A stretch of DNA of 7,834 bases from NCBI GenBank assembly GCA_030597345.1, contig JAUVSA010000096.1, forward strand, positions 1-7,834. Direction: 5' to 3'. The notes below the pieces were generated by a model. It was not told the origin of the DNA. It saw only the letters and a program-made list of their open reading frames with translations, and did not search any database. Below, piece by piece: positions 1 to 5,180 of this stretch. How positions within the stretch are numbered: the stretch's first letter is position 1; every line of letters starts with the position of its first letter. The position numbers were made by a program, and so were the translations under genes. Source of the stretch: Bacillota bacterium (GTDB taxonomy: Bacteria > Armatimonadota > Hebobacteria > Hebobacterales > Hebobacteraceae).

Positions 1-1231
1 ACAACGGAACCGCGACCGGAGTCCAGACGCGCGCCCGCCGCACCTCCCCCTCCAGCCCCGCCACCGCCACCGCGCCCGAGCCGATCACAGCCCGCAGCCC
101 CACCCCCGGCCCCCCCGTCAGCACCACCACCTTCTCGGTGAGGACCAGTCGCACCGCCTCCGCCTGCTGCTCCGACAGCGTCGTCTCCCCCACCTGCCGC
201 TCACCGCCCAGCCACTCCTCCAGCGACTCCGCGCTTACCCGCGACCCCGCCCCCCCCGCCTGGACCCTCCGCAGGTGCCGCGCCACCTCTTGCTCCGCCC
301 GCCACAGCCGCGGCAGATACACCGCCGTCGCCGTCCCCTCGCTCGGCTGCCCGGGCACGAACCGAATCTCCACCTCCTCCTCCACCTTCGCCCACCCCCG
401 GGCCACCAGCCCATCGTACGCGCTCACCAGCGACTCTTCGTCCTCACACTCCAGCGCCCGCGCCGCCTGCTCCAGCAGGCGCTCTCGCGGCAAGAAGCAA
501 TTCCCCTGCTGCGCCGCCTCCTGCAACACATACGTCAGCCCCGCCTGCAGCCGGTACGGCGAGCTGATCGGGATCCCGATGCTCCGCGCAATCCGATCCG
601 CGGTCTTGAACCCGATCCCCTCCACCTCCATCGCCAGCTGATACGGGTTGTCCTCCACCACCGGCACCGACTCGTCCCCATAGTGCCGGTGTATCCGTAT
701 CGCCTGCGCCGCCGTGATCCCCATCCCCTGCAGCCGCACCAGCACCTCGTTCTTGTCCCCCTCCCGCTGTCTCTTCCACTCCTCCCCGAACTCCCGCGCC
801 TTCTTCTTGCTGATCCCCCTGATCTCCGCCAGCCGCTCCGGCTCCTCGTCGAAGACTCGCAGTGTCTCCCCCCCGAACCGCCCGACTATCGCCTCCGCCC
901 GCTTCTTCCCGATCCCCTTGATCGCGCCCGAGGCCAGAAAACGCTTGATCTGGTCCGGGGTCATCGGGAGTTGCACCTCATACCGAGTGAACTTGAACTG
1001 TTCCCCATACTTCGCGTGCGTCACCCACTCCCCCCACAGCCTGACCTCCATCCCCGCTCGCGGCTCCGCCAGGTTCCCCACGACCCTCACCACCTCCCCG
1101 GCCCCGCTGAACCCCTCCCCGACCCTCACCCGCGCCACCGTCCACCCATCATCCTCACTGTGGTGGCGCACATCCTCCACCACCCCGCCCAGCTCCCTCA
1201 CCTCTTCACTTCTCTCATTTCCCTCGCTCAT
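1..1231 (-). CDS. recD2: RecD2-type ATP-dependent DNA helicase, N-terminal part (runs off left edge; helicase core disrupted or misassembled)
   Basis: The minus frame from the ATG at 1231-1229 stays open for 410 codons to the window edge, so the gene is partial. RecD2 proteins are SF1 5'-3' DNA helicases used in repair and independent of RecBC. Seen in order: an OB-like N-terminal region (about residues 12-90); a helix-hairpin-helix at 104-120 (IKGIGKKRAEAIVGRFG); a second at 137-148 (EIRGISKKKARE); a third at 195-215 with NPYQLA and EGIGFKTADRIA, a RecD2 hallmark; a linker and winged-helix-like region; then SEQQAEAV and LTGGPGVG, the start of Walker A (371-378). The next residues should be Lys-Thr, but the frame reads LRAVIG and no family-like sequence follows from position 97 leftward. 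No strong Shine-Dalgarno precedes this ATG, although no better in-frame start exists. Codons are unusually G-ended (GGG, GTG, GAG, CGG). Family assignment is firm; functionality is doubtful as read. Confidence 0.85.
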   Translation of the reverse strand, partial: MSEGNERSEEVRELGGVVEDVRHHSEDDGWTVARVRVGEGFSGAGEVVRVVGNLAEPRAGMEVRLWGEWVTHAKYGEQFKFTRYEVQLPMTPDQIKRFLASGAIKGIGKKRAEAIVGRFGGETLRVFDEEPERLAEIRGISKKKAREFGEEWKRQREGDKNEVLVRLQGMGITAAQAIRIHRHYGDESVPVVEDNPYQLAMEVEGIGFKTADRIARSIGIPISSPYRLQAGLTYVLQEAAQQGNCFLPRERLLEQAARALECEDEESLVSAYDGLVARGWAKVEEEVEIRFVPGQPSEGTATAVYLPRLWRAEQEVARHLRRVQAGGAGSRVSAESLEEWLGGERQVGETTLSEQQAEAVRLVLTEKVVVLTGGPGVGLRAVIGSGAVAVAGLEGEVRRARVWTPVAVPL

Positions 1232-1340
1232 GTCGCGGCATCTTCGACGCAGCGACCCCGCGACCTGCCCGACCAGCGCTGCCTCACTCCACCCCGAGCG
1301 CGCCGACGCGACCCCCTTCTCCTCAGCGCCGCGCCGCGCG

Positions 1341-2603
1341 TCATTCTCTCTCCCGCGCGAACGCCTCGAACAGCGCCAGCAGGTTCTCGGTGGTCGCCGC
1401 GGCCTTAATGTTGTGGACGGAGCCGAACACGAATCCGCCGTTCGTCGCCAGCACCGACACGGTCTCGCTGACTTGCCGGCCCACCTCCTCCGCCGAGCCG
1501 AACGGCAGCGTTCGCTGCGTGTCTATCCCTCCGCCCCAGAACGTAATGCTGTCGCCGAAGTCTCGCTTGAGCTCAGCCGGATCCATGTCAGCCGCGGAGA
1601 TCTGAACGGGATTCAGGATGTCGAATCCGGCCTCGATGAAGTCTGGGAGGAGCGCACGCACCGAACCGCAGGTGTGTATGAAGGTCTTCCAGGTTGTGTT
1701 GCGATGGACCCACTCGTTGACGGCCCGGTGGAAAGGCTTGTACAGATCGCGGTAGGTCTGCGGGGACACGAACGGCCCCTGCTGTGTGCCGAAGTCGGTG
1801 CCGGTCACGAACACGGCGGTGATGCGGTCGCCGACGACGCCGTGGATCTTCTCCAGATTGGCCAGTCCGATCTCGCACTGTCGCTCGAAGACCTTGTAGA
1901 CGTAGTCCGGACGCGTGACGGTGCTGACGTACCATTCCTCGACGTCGCGGATGCCGCGGGGGTGCTTGAGTCCCGGAGCGGGAATGTGGGCGATGTCGCC
2001 AAAGCCGGTCCCTCCAAAGTTGGCGAGGATGGCCTTGTCGGTCCGCGAGTGCAGGTTCTCCGCGCCCTGGCGGAAATGCTCGAGCTCGGCATCGATAATC
2101 GGACCGAACTCCTCCAGATTATCCTCGACGTTGAGCTCGCCCTCGTCCAGGGGCGGCTGCCGGATTATGGCGTCGAAGTAGTAGCCGCCGTCCGGCATCC
2201 GTCCACTTGCGGGCGCTGACCTGTCCCCCTCCGGATACATCAGCACATCACCGTTGGGCTCGGGGACAGTGTTGAAGCCCTCCGGCACGAGCACGGGCGT
2301 CCCCTGAAAAGTGGTCCATGGCTTCCAGCCTTGGCTCTCGAATCCGAAGAGCGTCCTTGTCCCGGTCAGCGGAACGACGTCTACGCCGAGCGCCTCTATC
2401 AGGTCTGGGCCTATCTCGCCAAGCATCTGATATGGCTCGATCAGCTTCACGGGAGTCCCGGGTTCGTCGAGCCCCAGCCCCTGGCGAAGGCGGTAGAGGC
2501 TATCCACGTGCATGCCTGAGACCACACTTCCTCCCAGGTCGAGAGGCACGCAATCGGCCTCCTTGTGGTCGAGTGCAAGGCCAACGCGTTCTCTGGAAGT
2601 CAT
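1341..2603 (-). CDS. Uroporphyrinogen decarboxylase (URO-D) superfamily protein, probable corrinoid/thiol methyltransferase type
   Basis: The product is 420 residues from the second of two in-phase ATGs (2603). The alternative ATG at 2609 adds Met-Thr. The second is preferred because GGGGAG lies 8 nt before it but only 2 nt before the first, and because MTSRERV followed by a DHKEAD-type segment is the usual start of this family. The fold should be a cytoplasmic TIM barrel. Family-like segments are the N-terminal VPLDLGG, GTDFGTQQGPFVSP (about 268-281), a metal-site motif HTC (His310, Cys312), ILNPVQ (about 329-334) and the C-terminal SVHNIKA region. HxC suits the MtaA/CmuA methyltransferase branch better than haem-pathway HemE, which lacks such a zinc site. 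The third expected Cys is absent, and His397 sits near where it belongs. No corrinoid-protein or reductive-activase gene is visible nearby, so the methyl donor is unknown. It lies 109 nt upstream of the helicase on the same strand and is divergent from the barrel gene at 3052. Confidence 0.85.
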   Translation of the reverse strand: MTSRERVGLALDHKEADCVPLDLGGSVVSGMHVDSLYRLRQGLGLDEPGTPVKLIEPYQMLGEIGPDLIEALGVDVVPLTGTRTLFGFESQGWKPWTTFQGTPVLVPEGFNTVPEPNGDVLMYPEGDRSAPASGRMPDGGYYFDAIIRQPPLDEGELNVEDNLEEFGPIIDAELEHFRQGAENLHSRTDKAILANFGGTGFGDIAHIPAPGLKHPRGIRDVEEWYVSTVTRPDYVYKVFERQCEIGLANLEKIHGVVGDRITAVFVTGTDFGTQQGPFVSPQTYRDLYKPFHRAVNEWVHRNTTWKTFIHTCGSVRALLPDFIEAGFDILNPVQISAADMDPAELKRDFGDSITFWGGGIDTQRTLPFGSAEEVGRQVSETVSVLATNGGFVFGSVHNIKAAATTENLLALFEAFARERE

Positions 2604-2611
2604 CGTCATAT

Positions 2612-2617
2612 CTCCCC
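2612..2617 (-). promoter_or_regulatory. Ribosome binding site deciding the start of the URO-D family gene
   Basis: Read on the minus strand this is GGGGAG. It is 2 nt from the ATG at 2609 and 8 nt from the ATG at 2603, so it supports the downstream start. Confidence 0.6.
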
Positions 2618-2707
2618 AGCGTCAGTGCCTACCGGTTTCCAATCCCGAGACGGTTCTCCCTTCAGTCCATGAACCGAGACTATGTGGGCCAATGCCGCGC
2701 TCCGGCA

Positions 2708-2722
2708 ACCGGGCGCCCCGGT
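2708..2722. repeat. Short perfect hairpin in the upstream region of the URO-D family gene
   Basis: ACCGGG-CGC-CCCGGT forms a 6-bp GC-rich stem with a 3-nt loop. It lies about 100 nt upstream of the URO-D family start, inside its probable 5' region. There is no T-tract on either strand, so it is not a typical intrinsic terminator. Its role is unknown, and in DNA this GC-rich a short stem can arise by chance. Confidence 0.35.
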
Positions 2723-2846
2723 CACATGGCTGTGATACCCTCCTGACCCCCGCCAGACAGCTCTCGAAGCGCGCCACGACTCCGACTTCACCGCTCACCC
2801 CCGCGCTGCCAGAGGAGAAGCATGCCCGCGCCGCCCGCACAATAGG

Positions 2847-2890
2847 CACGCAGCCACACAAGCGAGACGGGGGATAGCGGCGGCTGCGTG
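2847..2890. repeat. 9-bp perfect inverted repeat in the divergent intergenic region
   Basis: CACGCAGCC (2847-2855) and GGCTGCGTG (2882-2890) are exact reverse complements separated by 26 nt, and a G-T wobble could extend the stem by one pair. The position between two divergent genes would suit an operator or a transcribed hairpin. No promoter hexamers could be assigned next to it. Confidence 0.4.
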
Positions 2891-2946
2891 TTGAAGTGAT
2901 CTGCAGCAGAGTCCCCGCGCAATGCCCTTCGGCCTGGCGGCGCGGT

Positions 2947-3000
2947 GGACAGGCTGAAGCCTGTCCCTACCCGGCGCGGGTAGCGCAGGCTTTAGCCTGC
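2947..3000. repeat. Three adjacent perfect palindromes (REP/BIME-like element)
   Basis: Three stem-loops lie end to end with almost no spacing. The first, 2947-2966, is GGACAGGCT-GA-AGCCTGTCC (9-bp stem). The second, 2967-2983, is CTACCCG-GCG-CGGGTAG (7-bp stem). The third, 2985-3000, is GCAGGCT-TT-AGCCTGC (7-bp stem). The outer two share the core CAGGCT-NN-AGCCTG, so they look like two diverged copies of one palindrome flanking a different one. There is no T-tract. The layout resembles dispersed extragenic palindromic repeats, and that identity would need other copies in the genome. It ends about 50 nt before the probable start of the barrel gene and so may lie in its leader. Confidence 0.65.
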
Positions 3001-3037
3001 AGACACAGAGTCCTCTGACTAGGTTGTCTGCCTGGTG

Positions 3038-3044
3038 AAAGGAG
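3038..3044 (+). promoter_or_regulatory. Strong ribosome binding site upstream of a non-ATG start
   Basis: AAAGGAG is followed by exactly 7 nt and then ATA at 3052. That ATA opens a reading frame with a clear signal-peptide-like sequence, continuous with the barrel gene. No ATG, GTG or TTG in that frame lies between the upstream in-frame TGA and the ATG at 3157, which sits 112 nt beyond this site. Confidence 0.6.
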
Positions 3045-3051
3045 AATCAGC

Positions 3052-4770
3052 ATAAGGCTGCTGGTATGTCTGGCGGGTTGCCTGTTCTTCTCGCTGCTCG
3101 CGTCGGGATACACCGGCGCCAGCGAACCGCAGCTGGAACACCGCTGGCTCTTCATCATGCGCGATCTGAGCCAGGCTGAGAACCTGACGGCTGCCCTCGA
3201 TCTTCTCCCTCGCGCCCAGGCCGCCGGCTACAACGCCATCGTTCTCTCGGACTCCGGCCTGTATCGCCTCGACACGGCCCCCGACTCCTACAAGGCGGCC
3301 CTGCTCCGACTTCAACGTGAGGCCGAGCAGCACGGCCTGGAGTTGATCCCCGCGGTGATGCCGATCGGCTACTCGGGCAGCATCCTTGGGCGCGATCCCA
3401 ACCTGGCGGAAGGCCTGCCCGTCAAAGATGCCCCCTTCATCGCGCGCGATGGCACCGCGGTGCTGGCACCGAACCCTCAGGTCTCCCTGCCGGGCGGAGA
3501 CTTCGAATCGGTGGAGGACAATCGCTTTGCCGGATGGGACTGGCACGATTATCCCGCTCAGAGCACGTTCGCCGATCACCGAGTCATGCATTCCGGACAG
3601 ACCTCCGTCCGCATGGAGCACATCGACGAGGCCGATCCTGTCCACGGCCACTGCCGCTTCATGCGCGCCGTGAAAGTCAGCCCGTACCGGCAATACCATC
3701 TGAGTGCTTGGGTCAAGACCGAGAGCTTCGAGCGCACCAGCAGCGCGCACATGTCCGTCCTCGCCCCCACCGAAAAAGAGCGCTCTATTGGCAGCCGCAC
3801 TCTCAGCATCGGCCGGACGCAGGACTGGACCCAGTACCACCTCGTCTTCAACAGCCTCGACTGGGACGAAGTGCGTGTCTACATCGGCACTTGGGGTGGC
3901 AAGGGAGGCAAGATCTGGTGGGACGACGTGAAGCTCCAGGAAATCGGGCTCATGAACGTCCTTCGTCGGCCCGGCTGCCCTGTCTCAGTGAGCAGCGAGG
4001 ACGGCACGATCTACCAAGAGGGGCGCGACTTCACGCCCATACATGACCCCCGCCTGCGTCCCTGGGAGACCTATCACGAGCCGCCGATCATCTCGCTCAC
4101 CTCAGACTCGCGAATCGCCGACGGCGAGCGGCTCCGCGTCAGCTACTACCATCCTCTCGTCATCCACCAGTGGCAGGTCATGTGCTGCCTGAGCGAGCCG
4201 AAGCTCTACGACATCCTCCGGGACCAGGCAGAACAGGTGAACGACCTGCTCCATCCATCTACCTTCTTCATGCAGCACGATGAAATCCGGGTGGCCAACC
4301 GGGACAAGATCTGCCAGGATCGCGGCCTCACGCCGGGTCAGCTCCTCGCCGACAATGTGCGGCGGTGCGCGCAGATCATCCGCGACATCAACCCCGACGC
4401 GGGGGTTTGGGTCTGGTCCGATATGTTCGACCCAATGCACAACGCGCGGGACGGCTACTACCTCGTCAACGGCACCCTGGTTGGATCATGGGAGGGACTC
4501 ACCCCCGACATCGGAATCGTGAACTGGGCGAATCATCTGAAGGGCAAGAACCTCCAATGGTTCGCCGAACGAGGCCACGAGCAGATCCTCGCCGGATACT
4601 ACGACCACGAGGAATGGATTATCGATGAATGGCTCAATGCCGGCGAGGGCCTCCCTGGCATAGGCGGCGCAATGTACACAACGTGGGAGAACGACTACTC
4701 CGACCTCCAGCAGTGGGCTGCGCTCGCCTGGGGCACGCGCGACAACATCCAACTGTCAGGCGGCCAATAG
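3052..4770 (+). CDS. Secreted glycoside-hydrolase-like TIM-barrel protein with an inserted carbohydrate-binding-like jelly roll
   Basis: The product is 572 residues if it starts at ATA 3052. The first ATG in frame (3157) gives 537 and would remove the signal peptide and cut barrel strand 1 (RWLFIMRDL). Residues 1-23 read as a signal peptide: Arg2, a hydrophobic core, and TGA before SEPQ as the cleavage site. Barrel-like strands then alternate with helices: NAIVLSD, ELIPAVMPIG, FFMQHDEIR (Asp410-Glu411), VWVWSDMFDP (453-462), IGIVNW, HEQILAGYYD and GAMYTTWENDYS. Between strands 3 and 4, about 148-298, lies a beta-rich insert (VRMEHI, HLSAWVKT, WTQYHLVF, KIWWDDVKL) resembling CBM4/9-type jelly rolls. 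The Asp-Glu pair, later W-x-D and C-terminal TTWEN recall GH20-type barrels, but the GH20 signature is not intact and the family is unassigned. It probably acts outside the cytoplasm on a saccharide (inference). It is divergent from the URO-D family gene. Confidence 0.75.
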   Translation: MRLLVCLAGCLFFSLLASGYTGASEPQLEHRWLFIMRDLSQAENLTAALDLLPRAQAAGYNAIVLSDSGLYRLDTAPDSYKAALLRLQREAEQHGLELIPAVMPIGYSGSILGRDPNLAEGLPVKDAPFIARDGTAVLAPNPQVSLPGGDFESVEDNRFAGWDWHDYPAQSTFADHRVMHSGQTSVRMEHIDEADPVHGHCRFMRAVKVSPYRQYHLSAWVKTESFERTSSAHMSVLAPTEKERSIGSRTLSIGRTQDWTQYHLVFNSLDWDEVRVYIGTWGGKGGKIWWDDVKLQEIGLMNVLRRPGCPVSVSSEDGTIYQEGRDFTPIHDPRLRPWETYHEPPIISLTSDSRIADGERLRVSYYHPLVIHQWQVMCCLSEPKLYDILRDQAEQVNDLLHPSTFFMQHDEIRVANRDKICQDRGLTPGQLLADNVRRCAQIIRDINPDAGVWVWSDMFDPMHNARDGYYLVNGTLVGSWEGLTPDIGIVNWANHLKGKNLQWFAERGHEQILAGYYDHEEWIIDEWLNAGEGLPGIGGAMYTTWENDYSDLQQWAALAWGTRDNIQLSGGQ

Positions 4771-5180
4771 ATCGCAAGCCCACCCAGCTTATCTCCGTCA
4801 AAAGCCCCGAACATCACCCGGCCGCTATCCACGGTCGGCTGCCATCCCTCGATCTTTGCCCGCACACTGTGTTCCAGGCGTCCATCCGTGAACCACGGCG
4901 AACCACGCCAGTCAACTTCCTCGAGCTCGATTTCCCTACCGACTGCTCCTCACGGTCCCTGCGTCTCCCCGAGCGCGCGCAGAGGCAGTAACACGATAGG
5001 AGGCGAAGCTCTACAAGTGGGCGCCGTGATGAGCGGACATGAGGTCACGCGAGCCGTGCCGCTGAACCAGAGCGAGTTCGCACTCGCTGGACTGACTCCT
5101 CGGCAGAGCCGAGTGCGCGGCCGTATTCGGTCTCTCGATGTCCCGCGAGCGCTGAGGAGTCGCAGTCCCGGACGGCACAC
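4771..5180 (+). other. Intergenic stretch between the barrel gene and the membrane-protein gene
   Basis: This is 410 nt without a supported gene. The left half shows no terminator-like hairpin and T-tract after the barrel gene; its only visible repeat is a near-perfect 10-bp tandem pair at 4890-4909 (GAACCACGGC, GAACCACGCC). The right half holds an isolated AGGAGG at 4998-5003 and a short ORF ending at 5184 (ATG 5029, or GTG 5017 or 5026; 51-55 residues) whose TGA overlaps the GTG of the next gene as GTGA. The product has no recognisable motif. The hairpins at 5071-5168 are listed separately. Confidence 0.5.
5071..5168 (+). promoter_or_regulatory. Structured leader with two hairpins directly upstream of the membrane-protein gene
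   Basis: Hairpin A is AGCGAG-TTCGCA-CTCGCT (5071-5088), a perfect 6-bp stem. Hairpin B begins at the next base: GGACTGACTCCTC (5089-5101) pairs with GAGGAGTCGCAGTCC (5154-5168), 13 bp with one 2-nt bulge, extended by GGC (5102-5104) with GCT (5151-5153), including one G-U. Inside it, GAGCCGA (5106-5112) pairs with TCGGTCTC (5127-5134), 7 bp with one bulge. A competing hairpin, CTCGGC-AGA-GCCGAG (5099-5113), uses some of the same bases. Hairpin B buries GAGGAG (5154-5159), the nearest Shine-Dalgarno-like sequence to the GTG at 5181, though at 21 nt it is too distant for ordinary use. It matches no riboswitch class I recognise. A regulatory role is inference. Confidence 0.45.

Noticed and set aside
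275..2219. Long plus-strand open frames (275-1408 and 714-2219) opposite recD2 and the URO-D family gene
   Set aside because: Their translations are low-complexity Pro/Arg/Ser-rich with no motif and lie antisense to two recognisable families; one even spans both genes. They are GC-driven shadows.
2670..2730. Possible minus-strand promoter for the URO-D family gene (TTGCCG, 18 nt, CATAGT)
   Set aside because: Each hexamer matches only 4 of 6 consensus bases, which is common by chance; not listed as a feature.
2606..2791. 61-codon minus-strand ORF whose TGA overlaps the first ATG of the URO-D family gene
   Set aside because: No recognisable motif or clear ribosome binding site, and the overlap is with the less likely of the two starts.
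2512..2877. Plus-strand ORFs in the divergent intergenic region
   Set aside because: They overlap the 5' end of the URO-D family gene, are Arg/Pro/Ser-rich and show no domain; chance frames in GC-rich DNA.
2947..3000. Palindromes considered as a CRISPR array or intrinsic terminator
   Set aside because: There are no regularly spaced identical repeats with unique spacers and no T-tract after any stem.
3035..3055. Six-codon GTG mini-ORF overlapping the ATA start of the barrel gene
   Set aside because: Too short to assess, and it contains the Shine-Dalgarno itself; probably incidental.
3019..3840. 273-codon minus-strand ORF opposite the barrel gene
   Set aside because: It is antisense to a protein with a signal peptide and ordered barrel motifs; its own translation matches nothing I recognise.
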